The notes below the pieces were generated by a model. It saw only the letters and a list, made by a program, of their open reading frames with translations, made no database searches and was not told the origin of the DNA. The translations under genes were made by a program, and so were the position numbers. This document shows positions 44,201-55,257 of a stretch of 64,000 nt of DNA, piece after piece; position 1 is the stretch's first letter; every line of letters starts with the position of its first letter. Origin of the DNA: Yponomeuta sedellus (taxonomy: Eukaryota; Arthropoda; Insecta; Lepidoptera; Yponomeutidae); NCBI GenBank assembly GCA_934045075.1, contig OW203738.1, positions 6,625,487 through 6,689,486 of the forward strand, in the 5' to 3' direction.

Positions 44201-44664
44201 ACATTTAGGCACAATACATGATTTCCTAGTATTTGGATTAGACATTTTTAAAAGTATTTAGGTATAATTTAGACCAGCGTTGCCATTTGGCAACTTTGGT
44301 TGCCATTTTGGCAACATTTGACCCTTCGTGGCAACCTAATGGCAACCAAGCTCAAATGGCAACTTTTTGGCAACTTTTCGACTTGTCGCGCGATCATCAG
44401 TAAAAATATCGAATATCTTTCGCAGATCAACTGAACGCATCGAATTGACCAAAATCAAAATCTTGAACGCATTTTTATTCCTAAATGAAAACAATACTTT
44501 TAGTTTGCAAACAAATTGTACCCTTATTTCTACACGTAAAGGTCTATTTTGGTAAAGCTAGAGATAATAGTACATTACACAACTATAATAGGGTGGTAAT
44601 ACAAAGAAAGGCTGAGATCGCAGAAGTTTGCGGCCCGAGCTGCAAGCAGTGCAGTGCAGTGCAA

Positions 44665-45266
44665 AGAAGTTTTTAAGTGCTCAAAAAGTGGCGTATTACA
44701 GGGACGTTTAACGTGCGGGATGTGGGCTATTACACACGCGAGCTTTTTTTACCTTTCCCGCACTCGTGCGTTTTCTTTCCCAACTGTCAAAATAATGTCT
44801 ATTAAAAAGAAAAACCAACCATGAAGTTTTTACTAAAAAAAAACATAGAAGTTTTTATGAGCTACTAATTTGTTTCAATATCAGATTTAATGATTTGATT
44901 GAATGAGTTAAGTTAGGTTTCATTTCATTTCATCTCATTAAATTTCATTTTCATTTCATATCAATAAAAAAAATCTACTGAAGACTTAGCTGTATGGGCA
45001 TAGTTCCCTTTGCCTAGTAGAATGGGTGAAGAAAAAAAATCTCTGCTAATATTTTTTTACGGTTGGAGCCATTTTCCAAGTAATTTTTCTTTATTAAATT
45101 GCTTATTTTTTTCGCAACTGTATTAAAAATAGTCGTTCATCAGTACACGTGTGGAACCGTCATTGCAACTTGTTCCGACTGTCAACCCTCGCCTTCGGCT
45201 GCGCCTCGGCTCGGGTAGACATTTGTCGGAACTCTTTGCAATGACAGCCTTTCCGCACTTGTAATG
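44665..45266 (-). repeat. Block repeated in inverted orientation at 58960-59425
   Basis: Matches the reverse complement of 58960-59425 from gctcaaaaagtggcg to the gcggaaaggctg complement. It has an extra G/C-rich piece at about 45185-45225 (cctcgccttcggctgcgcc) absent from the other copy. No coding frame. Confidence 0.7.
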
Positions 45267-45352
45267 AAATATACTATTTTTTCGTGGTTTCTAATACTTT
45301 TTGTTTAAATATATTGGTAAGTTCTCTTTTTATTGAAGTAGCCCAACCACCA

Positions 45353-45640
45353 ATGGAACAAATCCAGACATTCCAAAAAAGTTGCTTAGCATTTTATATT
45401 GAGCTGGTTGGTCAAATTATTAAAAGATTTGATTTCACAGACCCACTTTTTGAGGTGATCGAAAAAATCGTAGATCCACGAAAAGCTCAGGCGAACGATC
45501 ATCAGGTTTTATATTATGTTATTGCACGTTTTCCAAACTTATCACCTCACATAAACATTCAAGAATTGCACACGGAATGGACGAGCCATGCGCTGTTGGA
45601 CTCTGTTGATTGTGAAACAGAAAATGCCGAAGAGTATTGG
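45353..45640 (+). pseudogene. hAT transposase-like fragment
   Basis: The frame from ATG 45353 reads SCLAFYIELVGQIIKRFDF, DPLFEVIEKIVDP, then VLYYVIARFPNL and ELHTEWTSHALL. This resembles the stretch just upstream of the hAT dimerisation domain. It lies inside an element with hAT ends and an 8 bp duplication, which supports the call. After about 45640 the frame runs into the tRNA-like repeat and ends at 45697. N-terminal BED finger and catalytic residues are absent. Confidence 0.55.
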
Positions 45641-45645
45641 AGAAC

Positions 45646-46240
45646 CGTTCCGATGTTAAAACCTAACTGCAAAGTAGGTAGTCGGGGCTGTAAGTAATGC
45701 AATTTGCTTAAGTCAGATGTCGCTGCCTGTACGTAATACAGAGAATAGTGAAAAGAGGTTCGAAATTTCACTGATGCCGTGAGTCGCCCATTGGCTCAAT
45801 TGGTAGAGCGCTGGTACGGATAGCCAGAGGTTGCGGGTTCGAATCCCGGCATGGGTGAAATTTTTAGCCTCTAAATAGGTTTTTAAATTTGTTCCTTAGC
45901 ACGGGTTAGTGCATTAAAATAAAAATAGTATAATTATGTGGGTACAGTGATATCGTTCCGATGTTAAAACCTAACTGCAAAGTAGGTAGTCGGGGCTGTA
46001 AGTAATGCAATTTGCTTAAGTCAGATGTCGCTGCCTGTACGTAATACAAAGAATAGTGTAAAGAGGTTCGAAATTTCACTGATGCCGTGAGTCGCCCATT
46101 GGCTCAATTGGTAGAGCGCTGGTACGGATAGCCAGAGGTTGCGGGTTCGAATCCCGGCATGGGTGAAATTTTTAGCCTCTAAATAGGTTTTTAAATTTGT
46201 TCCTTAGCACGGGTTAGTGCATTAAAATAAAAATAGTATA
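45646..46240 (+). repeat. Two tandem tRNA-like repeats (copies e and f), period 308 bp
   Basis: 45646-45933 is repeated at 45954-46240 with only a few differences. Each has a head (gtaggtagtcggggctg), A box TGGCTCAATTGGTAGAG, B box GGTTCGAATCCC, and the tail gcacgggttagtgcatt. The near-identity of the tandem pair points to a recent duplication inside the hAT element. Confidence 0.8.
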
Positions 46241-46961
46241 AAAAATCATATGGCAACCTTTGGTTTGAGATGGCAACATTTGAACCTACAAATGGCAACC
46301 TGGGCTGAGTAGGCTCTGGCAACACTGATTTAGACGGCACGGGCGCGCCACTACGAGCGGACTGAGTGAGCCAGGCTGAGCGTGTTGTGCACAGAACATA
46401 AAAAAATAGTAGAAGTAGCGACATGACACATTAGCAGGGATATTAGATGCCAACTCTTGAATTATGGCACCAGACGCTCAAAATTATGGTATTTTTGAAA
46501 AAAATAAGGTACGGGTGGGAAAACTCTTACGGATTTCATAAATTATTAGGTAGGTTACTATTATTTATAGTATTAAAAATTCTTCGAATTTTCATAAATT
46601 CTTCAAACGAATGAGGGCTTTTCAAAGCGCTATTAAAAACAAAAAAGTGCTGACGTCATATATGTCAAAATTTACATCATTTAGGAAAACGGTGGGTGCC
46701 TAAAGTTTTACAAAAATGCTCAATGCACGGGCTAGCCAATAGTTAAGACACAATTCACGTACGTATGTAATGAACAAAGCAAAAATACTTCAAAAGTATC
46801 AAATTTCAACAGTTTCGAAACATAGTTTAGCTTAGATCACAGACTACAAAGAGACGTTTAGGTTATCACAAATAATAATCTGTGCGTACAACATAAAACG
46901 CGATAAAACGTGATGGGTGGGTGACATTTGTTCCCCTTGCAGCGCCATCTAGTTTTATTAT

Positions 46962-47018
46962 TGTTGTATATTCTGTGAATAAAGCACTCGTCGAATGGCC
47001 ATCTTGTCGTTTACATCA
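46962..47018 (+). repeat. gypsy 5' LTR (57 bp)
   Basis: TG...CA ends; carries AATAAA near 46980. It must hold promoter and polyadenylation functions in only 57 bp. Confidence 0.88.
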
Positions 47019-47033
47019 TGGTGACAGCGGTGC
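47019..47033 (+). other. gypsy primer-binding site
   Basis: TGGTGACAGCGGTGC follows the 5' LTR directly. It starts with the TGG expected opposite a tRNA CCA end. I did not identify the tRNA with confidence. Confidence 0.55.
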
Positions 47034-47117
47034 TAGAATAAAATTTTATTTTATTGCGATTGTAACTAATATTTCAACAAATAAGGCTTGTATGAAGAAT
47101 TTATTAGGCATAAAATA

Positions 47118-50100
47118 ATGGAACACGCACGCCCGCCCGCAGAGCTAACGTTGGAAGGTGGACCGGCGAGTCGAGCCGACGCGTGGAGGAAGTGGCTGAA
47201 ACAATTTCAGGTATTCATAAGGGCGTCTGGAGTAAGCAAGGAGTCAAGCGACGTCCAAGCCAGCTTACTAATCAATCTGATCGGTTCCGAAGGCTATGAT
47301 GTCTACTCAACATTCAAGTTTTCGAAAGAAGAAGAGCGTGAAGACATCGCCGTACTGATTCAGCAATTTAACCAGCATTTCGGCACCAAGACAAACACTA
47401 CGTTACTTCGGTTTAAATTCTTCACAAGGAATCAGATACAAAGAGAAGGAATTGATGAATACCTCACTGCACTAAGACTTCTCAGTAAGCAGTGTGAGTT
47501 TGAGCATTTAGAGGACGGACTTTTACGAGATCGAATCGTATGTGGTGTCTTAGATAGTGCAATCCGCGATAGATTGCTGCGAACAGACGATTTGACATTA
47601 GAGAAAGCGGTTAAAATATGTCAAGCGAGTGAAATGTCCAATGATGAAAACCGGCAGATTGAAAGCGTCAAAAGGGAGACTTCGAAGACTCTGTCTGTGG
47701 ACGCGTTGCGGAATATTCGCGGGTCGCAGCGCAGTGGAGAAAGGCGCGCGGGCGGCAGTGAGCGCAGGTACGAGCGCGGTGGCGACCGGCCAGCCGCGGG
47801 CTCGGGTACCAGCGCAGGACCATCAGCTTCAATGCAGATAACGCAAGATTCGCGAGCTTGCGCCGCCTGTGGCGGTGTTAAGTGTAGCGGTGATCAACGT
47901 TGCGCAGCTGCTAAATTGAAATGCTTTCTGTGTGGTGGCAAGGGCCATTTCAGAAGGATGTGCCCAATGAGAAAGTCCAAGTTATTTGAGTTACAAACGG
48001 AACAAGATGATGATGATGAGTTTTACTTCATTTCTACGCTGGAATGTATTAATGAAGTTGCTACAAGTGGCAACAAATGGCACGAGAAGCTCTACCTGTG
48101 TGGCAGTAATGTTAGTCATACATTTAAGCTAGATTCAGGCTCAGACGTGAATGTAATTTCAAGGAAGACATTGTTGGAGCTAGGCCTTTCACTTGATGGT
48201 ATCACTGAGGATCATACCCGTGCACAGTCATTCTGCGGAAATAATGTTCCATTTATAGGTGCATACATTATAAAACTAATGCACAAAAATGTTCAGTACA
48301 ACCTAAGGTTTTTGATATCAGAACGTGATTGTCATAGTATTTTAGGCAAGGTTGCTTTGGAGGCCATGGGGTTGATTAAAAGAGTATACTCTGTAGATGT
48401 GCAGGATTACGAGGACCTATTTAAGGGTCTCGGTAAGTTACCGGGGTATTACAAGATACCAATTGAAAATAATTCAAGTCCTTGCATCTGCCCGGTCAGG
48501 AAGATACCTGTAGGAGTCAGGGATCAGTTGCGGGCGGAGCTTAACCGTATGGAGGAGATGGGTGTAATTAGAAAAGTAACGCATCCAACGCAGTGGGTTA
48601 ATGGCATTGTAGTTGCAGCGAAAAAAGATGGCAATTTGCGCGTGTGTTTAGATCCAAGACCACTGAACAGAGTAATCCGGCGCCAACATTACCCGTTGCC
48701 ATCGCTGACCGAAATAGCTACTCAGTTACGCGGTGCTAAGTTTTTCAGTAAACTGGATGCGAGGTGCGGATTCTGGATGATCCAGCTGGATGATGACAGT
48801 GCCGAATTGTGTACCTTTGGAACTCCATTCGGCCGATACCAGTATCTTCGTCTACCGTATGGCATTAACTCGGCGTCAGAGGTATTCCATGCAAGGGTAC
48901 GTCAACTGTTGGAAGATTTAGAAGGCGTAGATTCATTTGTGGATGACATCATCGTCTGGGGAGCTACTAAGGATGAGCATGACGCTCGTTTAAAAAGAGT
49001 CTTAGATCGCGCGAGGCAAGTAGGTATAAAATTCAATAGAGACAAATGTGAATTTTCTTTAGCCGAGATAACGTATCTAGGTCATACGTTTAGTGCAGAG
49101 GGCATGAAAGTGGATGAAACGAAGCTAAGGGCTATCAAGGAGATGCCTAGTCCGTGCGATCGGCAGTCATTGGAGCGATTTTTGGGGATGATTAACTATG
49201 TGAGTAAATTTATTCCTAATTACTCGCACAAGGTGGGTCCTCTACGTGGTTTGCTAAAAAAAGACAGCGAATGGTCATGGGGCGCATGCGAGGAGGAAAT
49301 TGTGGAGCAGCTGAAGCGTGAGTTGTGTGAAGCGCCGGTGCTGGCGTTGTTTGACGTGAAACAACCTGCTACGTTGTCGGTAGATGCGAGTTCGCACGCA
49401 CTGGGTGCAGTGTTGCTGCAAGGTGGTCGTCCGGTTGAATTCGCATCGTTGACTCTTTCTGATACACAGCGGCGGTACGCACAGATTGAAAAAGAGATGC
49501 TAGCGATTGTATTCGCTCTGGAGCGGTTTCATCAATACGTATTTGGTAAGTCAGATATAACGGTGGAAACTGATCACAAACCTTTGGAGACACTCTTTGT
49601 AAAATCGCTCGACTCTGTTCCATCAAGGCTACAACGCATGATGTTGCGTGTGCAGAGGTACGATTTTAAGGTTGAGTATAAACCTGGCAAATACATGTAT
49701 GTGGCTGACACTCTATCACGAGCACCACTCTCAGACGTATTGCATGATGGGGTAACTGAGGAAGTGGAGGAGCAGACCTGTTTTGTGGTAGAACATCTAA
49801 GGTTTAGCATTGAAAAGTTGCGAATGATAAAAAAGGGCACTGAAGAAAGTAAAGAGTGTCAAGTAATAATTAATTACATTTTGAACGGATGGCCACAAAA
49901 TAAATATGACACAGACGAGTTAGTAAGATACATATGGTCCTACAGGGATGTTTTAGAGTACATTGATGGTATAGTGCTTAAGGACGGGTTGGTGTTCATT
50001 CCCAGTCATCTTCGGGCGGAAATGTTATCTCGTGTGCACGAGGGACACCTTGGTATAGACCGGTGCAAGCGGCGTGCGCGGGATGTGATGTTCTGGCCGG

Positions 50101-51068
50101 GTATGTCGCGGGACGTGGAGCGCGTGGTTCGCGCTTGCCGTACTTGCGGGGAGCAAGCGGCACGTCCGCCACGGGAGCCTATGTTACCTCATCATATACC
50201 GGTTTTACCGTGGGCGAAGGTAGGATCAGACATCTTCGAGTATAATAAAAAATATTTTCTGATTTTGGTGGATTACCTTTCTAACTTTGTAGAGGTATGT
50301 GCAATGAACACGATGACGTCAAAAAGTGTGATTATAGCCATGAAAGATCAATTTGCACGTCACGGAATACCTCAGGAGCTAGTGACAGATAACGGCCCGG
50401 CGTATGCATCAAGGGAGTTTCAAATCTTCAAGGAGATTTGGGGATTCGAGCACGTCACATCGTCACCAAATTATCCACAATCCAATGGACGTAGCGAGAG
50501 AGCAGTTAGAACGGTTAAGGCGTTACTCAAAAAGTCGACAGATAAAGAAGAAGATTTTTATATCGCGCTTCTAAATTATAGAACAGCACCGCGTGACGGT
50601 ATGAGTAGTCCAGCTCAGTTGCTCATGGGACGTCGACTGAACACTCGGCTACCGGTACATGATACCAAACTTGTACCTGAAAGAGATGCCTCAAGGGATT
50701 ATCAGAAAATAATCGAAAAACAAGGGAAAAGTAAGAGACGGTTCGATATGAATGCGCGGGAATTGCCACAGCTTGACGTCGGCGATGAAGTGGTAGCGCT
50801 GGACGGAGATCGGCGACGTGTAGCACGTGTAGTGGAGCGGGCCACAGAGCCGCGATCTTACTTTGTTAAAGAAGCGCGTGGCGGCCGTCTGCTACGAAGG
50901 AACCGTCGGCAACTGCTAAAATTACAACCCAAGGTAGAGCCTTCAACGTCTAATAGGGGAACTACATGTCAGGGCGAGCAAGTAAAGGGTGGTTATCGTT
51001 TCGAAAGGGTAGCTGCAAGAGCAGCAAAAGAGCAGTTAAGGGATTTGATTAAAAACAAACAGTTGTAA
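47118..51068 (+). CDS. gypsy Gag-Pol polyprotein
   Basis: 1,316 residues from ATG 47118 (MEHARPPAEL); the frame is open ten codons upstream without an ATG. Gag: AWRKWLKQFQVF region, then an Arg/Gly-rich linker and a zinc knuckle CFLCGGKGHFRRMC. Protease: LDSGSDVNVIS (Asp about 339). Reverse transcriptase: LDPRPLN, FSKLDARCGFW, LPYGINSA and FVDD (about 607-610). RNase H: SVDASSHALGAVL and EKEMLAIV with TDHKPL. Integrase: H-H-C-C zinc region (HEGHLG...CRTCGEQ), then the SDIFEY Asp, TDNGPAYAS (about 1090) and a Glu in SNGRSERAVR. Gag and Pol are one frame, as in mag. No disabling change seen. Confidence 0.93.
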   Translation: MEHARPPAELTLEGGPASRADAWRKWLKQFQVFIRASGVSKESSDVQASLLINLIGSEGYDVYSTFKFSKEEEREDIAVLIQQFNQHFGTKTNTTLLRFKFFTRNQIQREGIDEYLTALRLLSKQCEFEHLEDGLLRDRIVCGVLDSAIRDRLLRTDDLTLEKAVKICQASEMSNDENRQIESVKRETSKTLSVDALRNIRGSQRSGERRAGGSERRYERGGDRPAAGSGTSAGPSASMQITQDSRACAACGGVKCSGDQRCAAAKLKCFLCGGKGHFRRMCPMRKSKLFELQTEQDDDDEFYFISTLECINEVATSGNKWHEKLYLCGSNVSHTFKLDSGSDVNVISRKTLLELGLSLDGITEDHTRAQSFCGNNVPFIGAYIIKLMHKNVQYNLRFLISERDCHSILGKVALEAMGLIKRVYSVDVQDYEDLFKGLGKLPGYYKIPIENNSSPCICPVRKIPVGVRDQLRAELNRMEEMGVIRKVTHPTQWVNGIVVAAKKDGNLRVCLDPRPLNRVIRRQHYPLPSLTEIATQLRGAKFFSKLDARCGFWMIQLDDDSAELCTFGTPFGRYQYLRLPYGINSASEVFHARVRQLLEDLEGVDSFVDDIIVWGATKDEHDARLKRVLDRARQVGIKFNRDKCEFSLAEITYLGHTFSAEGMKVDETKLRAIKEMPSPCDRQSLERFLGMINYVSKFIPNYSHKVGPLRGLLKKDSEWSWGACEEEIVEQLKRELCEAPVLALFDVKQPATLSVDASSHALGAVLLQGGRPVEFASLTLSDTQRRYAQIEKEMLAIVFALERFHQYVFGKSDITVETDHKPLETLFVKSLDSVPSRLQRMMLRVQRYDFKVEYKPGKYMYVADTLSRAPLSDVLHDGVTEEVEEQTCFVVEHLRFSIEKLRMIKKGTEESKECQVIINYILNGWPQNKYDTDELVRYIWSYRDVLEYIDGIVLKDGLVFIPSHLRAEMLSRVHEGHLGIDRCKRRARDVMFWPGMSRDVERVVRACRTCGEQAARPPREPMLPHHIPVLPWAKVGSDIFEYNKKYFLILVDYLSNFVEVCAMNTMTSKSVIIAMKDQFARHGIPQELVTDNGPAYASREFQIFKEIWGFEHVTSSPNYPQSNGRSERAVRTVKALLKKSTDKEEDFYIALLNYRTAPRDGMSSPAQLLMGRRLNTRLPVHDTKLVPERDASRDYQKIIEKQGKSKRRFDMNARELPQLDVGDEVVALDGDRRRVARVVERATEPRSYFVKEARGGRLLRRNRRQLLKLQPKVEPSTSNRGTTCQGEQVKGGYRFERVAARAAKEQLRDLIKNKQL

Positions 51069-51178
51069 AAGGTCTCCCAATCCTTGGCTTGTTTGTCATA
51101 CGTATTTTTGGATTATCGTTTCATAATTGTTAACTGTTGTTTCATAGAATAAGTTTTTATGAAGGGATGATGTTGGTG

Positions 51179-51193
51179 AACTTAAGGGGAAGA
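51179..51193 (+). other. gypsy polypurine tract
   Basis: aacttaaggggaaga immediately precedes the 3' LTR; the aaggggaaga part is the likely plus-strand primer. Confidence 0.6.
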
Positions 51194-51250
51194 TGTTGTA
51201 TATTCTGTGAATAAAGCACTCGTCGAATGGCCATCTTGTCGTTTACATCA
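51194..51250 (+). repeat. gypsy 3' LTR (57 bp)
   Basis: Identical to 46962-47018 as read. Confidence 0.88.
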
Positions 51251-51536
51251 ATTATTATTATTATTATTATTTCATGATATGGCAACCAGCCGATGTCGAC
51301 AAATTCTGCCACAGTCAAGTCTTGACACGAAATGAGCAATTTTTTTTTTTTATGTTTACCTACTAATTTTGATTTCTTTGTGAAGACTTTGAACTAAGTG
51401 TGAACTAAATGAATGTTCTATCTACAGCAACTCTGAAACAATATAAAATTAACAATGAGTACATTAAACTGAAATAATACATATTTTTAAAACTAAATAC
51501 ACGCTTAATAATACAACAACTAAAATAAAACTCTAA

Positions 51537-54500
51537 TTATAACTTAATATCATTTTCTCCAATGAATTTTATAAGTAATATATACAGGCCCATGGACGAT
51601 GATAAATGCGTTAATAAACACATGAAATTAATTGGTAGTGGAATATCTACAGATGGAATGCAACTATACAAATTAACTGATCTATTATTATTTGAGCAGT
51701 TAAAGAAAATGTGGTCGAGATCACCCTCCTCCAGACCACACTCACAAATCGAGTTATCACGCACTCTGATTTTATTTAAAAAGACAGGCGTACAACAGTG
51801 ACCGATCCGAAGCCTTGATATCACCGACACTACCCTCTTACCAACCTTTTTAAATTTGAAAAACCAAGGTTTGGGTGTTATAGTTGGTTGAATAGAGAAA
51901 AATCGAGAACCCTTGAAGCGACTACTCTCTTCCCACAGGGTCGACCAGTGGACGTAAAGACGTGGCTTTGACAACGCTAGCAAGTCATAGGGATAGTGAG
52001 AGGAGTGCTTCAAGTCCACTTCATGAGTACAGGCGTGTTTAGCAATAGCATCTGCATTCTCATTACCCAAAATACCTGAGTGGCCAGGTATCCAGACCAG
52101 GTTGACTTCAAGGTTATTCTTATAACAATTTAGCAAAGATTTTTTAATATCCATAATGAGTTTACTATTTAATTTTGACTTGAACTGATTCTGGTCCAGA
52201 GCTTGGAGGCAACTTAGAGAGTCAGTAAAGATAACTGCATTATTAATATTGTGCGATTCAACAAAAAGACAGGCCTCCAATATTCCAATACACTCGCCAA
52301 TAAATACAGTGGACTCCGGAGGGCATTTAAATTGAATAGCCAATTTAGAGTTTTCTAAAAACACCGAAACACCTACTGAGGAAGATGATGATAACTTCGA
52401 CGAATCAGTGAAAAATCTTTTCCACCCATTCCATCGCTCACTTATAGCAGCATTAAATTTGGAGTTGGCTGAAGGATCACCTTTACCTATACCGATGCTC
52501 AGAATTGTTTTAGGCTTATACTGAATTACATCAAAGCTGTAATCAAAAATAGGCACTTTACTGGTTGTTACCATAGAGCCCCTGAAATTCTCTAACCATC
52601 TGAAACTCTTGACAATTTGAGGAACTTCTTTGTTATTCCAGTAGGAACTTGTAGAAGTGAGGGAATCAAGCTCTTGTAATTTTCGAGGGAGGATGTGAGA
52701 CGTACGGGAACAAACTTTGGTTATAAAGCGGTCCGAAAGTAACTGGCGTCGAAGATGAAGAGGTGGATCAACAGCCTCAACTTGAAGGGCATTAGTCGGT
52801 GTCGATTTTATACAGCCTAAAACAAGTCGCAAACATTTATATTGAATGCGATCGAACTTAACTAGCGAGGTTTTATTCATTGGCTCCAGGGCGAAACAAC
52901 CGTAATCAATAACGCTTCTAATCAGAGCATTATATACTAATTTAAGGCTAAAGGGGTGTGCACCCCACCAAACCCCAGCAAGAACGCGCAGGATGGTATA
53001 AACGCGTTCGCATTTTTTAACCAAGTGTTCAATGTGATAGACGCCAGTTAACCTAGGATCAAGATGGACACCAAGAAATTTCACCTTCGATTTCAGAGGG
53101 ATAGGGATATTTTCAATGCTTACCTCTATGTCGGGTATACGCCGTTTTCTAGTAAATACCAATAGGGAACTCTTTTGAGCTGACACAGAAAGGCCATGGG
53201 AGAAGAGCCAGTGACTAAGGGATTCAAGAGATAAGCTCAAAGAATTCGCTGCGTCCTCAACAGAATTGTCAGAGACATACAAAGCCACATCATCAGCATA
53301 CTGAAGGATTTCACAGTTATAATTAAGGCTAGAATTCATGTCGTGGGTATACAAATTAAAAAGTATTGGGCTTAACACCGAACGCTTGAGGGAGGCCTTT
53401 CCATAACATTCTGGTACCAGAGTTAAACTCTGGCAGTCGGAGAGTTACAGACCGAGCCATTAACAAAAGGTGAATGCAGCGAACAATCTTTGGGGGGATC
53501 TTTAGCTGAAGCAATTTATTTCTAAGAATTGAAAGGATAACACTATCATAAGCTGAGGAAATATCCAAGAAAGCTGCCACCGTAGACTTATTTTTACTAA
53601 AAGCTATCCTAATGTCGGTCACAAGTACTGCGATACTATCTACAGTTCCCACCCCCTTTCTGAAACCGAACTGTGTTCTGGGTAAAATGTCTCTATTTTC
53701 TACAAGCCACTCAAGACGATTTTTAATAAGATGTTCTAGAATCTTTGATAATGCAGATGAAAGAGCTATAGGACGGAAACCATTCGGATCATCAGAGCTT
53801 TTCTGAGGCTTAAGGATGGGCATAACCAATTGTTTTTTCCAAGATTCTGGAACAAAACCTGTTTCGAAACACATGTTTGCAAATTTTAAAAAATAATCGA
53901 TTGTCTTAGGTCCTGATTTTGATAGGAACGAATATGGGAAGCCATCCTCTCCTGGAGCAGAGTTCTTTACGTGGGATAAAACAGATGCCAATTCGTCTGC
54001 AGAAAAAGGTTTGTCAAAAGGGTCCTGAGAGCTATTGGCAGAGACATCAGGAAGCCATAATTCTTCTTCATTGGGGACATAGGGAGGAGCTAGTTTAATA
54101 AAGAATGCTTCGGCAACTTCATCCGAGATATAAGAGGATTGTTTAGGAGAAAAACTATTTCTAAAACGATTGATTTGTCTCCACACTAGAGAAGGTGGAG
54201 TTGATGGAGATAAAGCAGAACAAAACGCTACCCAACCTGCTCTTTTCTTCCTTCGTAGAAATCTTCTAGATTTGGCCAGAAGCCTACGGTACTCAATTAA
54301 GTTATCGATAGAGCAGAATTCATTACAGATTTTTTCTGCGTCAATACGTTCTTTAATGATACGTGTACACTCCTCGTCCCACCAGGGAGGAGAAGGGATT
54401 TTTCCAGTGCGCAGTTTTTTAGCTGGGAAAGCATTCCCGGCAGAAAAATTTATGGCATCGGCGAAAGCATTATAGGTAGAAGCTAAATCAGAATTTTCAA

Positions 54501-55257
54501 CGTTAGGTAGGGATGGAATCTCTCCCTCTAAAGTGTCTGAGTAAGTGACCCAACCATTTTTAGTAAGTCGATATTTCAGTAAAGGACTAACTGACTTTTC
54601 TGGGACAGATTTATGAGGTAAACAAACAAGGATTGGAAAATGATCACTTTCATAAGTGTAATTTAAGCGATCCCAAATACAGCGAGAACTTAAATCGAGT
54701 GAACAGATAGTTAAGTCAACACAACTTTTCCTCCCTCCTATGTAACCCCTACGCGTAGGTCTACCATCATTTAAGACACATAGACCTGCATCATCAATGG
54801 CCTCAATGAGTTCCTCCCCAAAGGTGTCACAATGGTCCGAGCCCCATCTATAGTGATGCCCATTAAAATCGCCCATAATAATAAATGGAGTTTGTAACTG
54901 TGACATAAGTAAATTAATTGATGGAATTAGTGTGACGGAAGGGTTTGAAATGTAAATAGAGACAATAGTAATGCCTAAAGATTTTACACCGACCAAATTA
55001 ACATCACTGCCCAGATGGGGAAGAGAAACTACTGAAAAAGGAATTTTGTTACTGACAAGAATGGCACAACCACCATAGTTGTCAGCCCTATCATTGCGAA
55101 CACAATTATAGCTATTTACATTAAAATTGGAACTTGGCTTTAGCCAAGTTTCACTCAGGCAGCAAATTGCTGGTTTGTATTTGTTTAAGATATGAATTAG
55201 TTCATGTTTTTTATTGTTTATGCTTCTCACATTCCACTGAAGAAGATGAAGGGTCAT
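51537..55257 (-). pseudogene. Non-LTR ORF2 with a single frameshift
   Basis: ATG 55257 (MTLHLLQWNVRS) lies inside the end of ORF1. Endonuclease: SETWLKP, IMGDFNGHH and ESDHFP, intact. Reverse transcriptase: PGEDGFPYSF, FRPIALSSA, FGFRKGVGTVDS and FLDISSAYDSV, then at the GLPQGSVLSP motif an extra base (plus-strand G at 53384) shifts the frame. The reading continues from 53378 with SPILFN, YADD, RNase H (FTDSS, GECIG, TDSLSCLQ, WIPGHSGILGNENAD) and the CECGLEEGDLDHIFFNC cluster to 51537. Total about 1,240 residues. Apart from the one base the protein looks complete, so the copy is young. Confidence 0.88.

Larger units (their letters stand above)
44275..46327. mobile_element. hAT transposon remnant with nested repeats, 2,053 bp
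   Basis: Ends CAGCGTTGCCA and, inverted, CAGTGTTGCCA, flanked by the 8 bp atttagac on both sides (44267-44274, 46328-46335). Both ends are full of tggcaac/gttgcca words, probable transposase-binding repeats. It contains a transposase fragment (45353-45640), a block shared in inverted form with 58960-59425, and two tandem tRNA-like repeats. Confidence 0.85.
46962..51250 (+). mobile_element. Ty3/gypsy retrotransposon with 57 bp LTRs, intact (mag-like)
   Basis: Both LTRs (46962-47018, 51194-51250) are 57 bp, start TGTTG, end ATCA, and read identically. The 5 bp attat flanks both sides (46957-46961, 51251-51255). One continuous Gag-Pol frame has all domains in gypsy order (protease, reverse transcriptase, RNase H, integrase) and there is no envelope gene. 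Very short LTRs (77 bp) are known for the Bombyx mag element, so I place it tentatively in the mag lineage. Identical LTRs and the open frame suggest a young, possibly active copy. Confidence 0.93.

Noticed and set aside
46962..47018. Longer gypsy LTR truncated by the neighbouring LINE
   Set aside because: TG...CA ends, the attat duplication on both sides and the adjacent primer site and polypurine tract all fit a complete 57 bp LTR.
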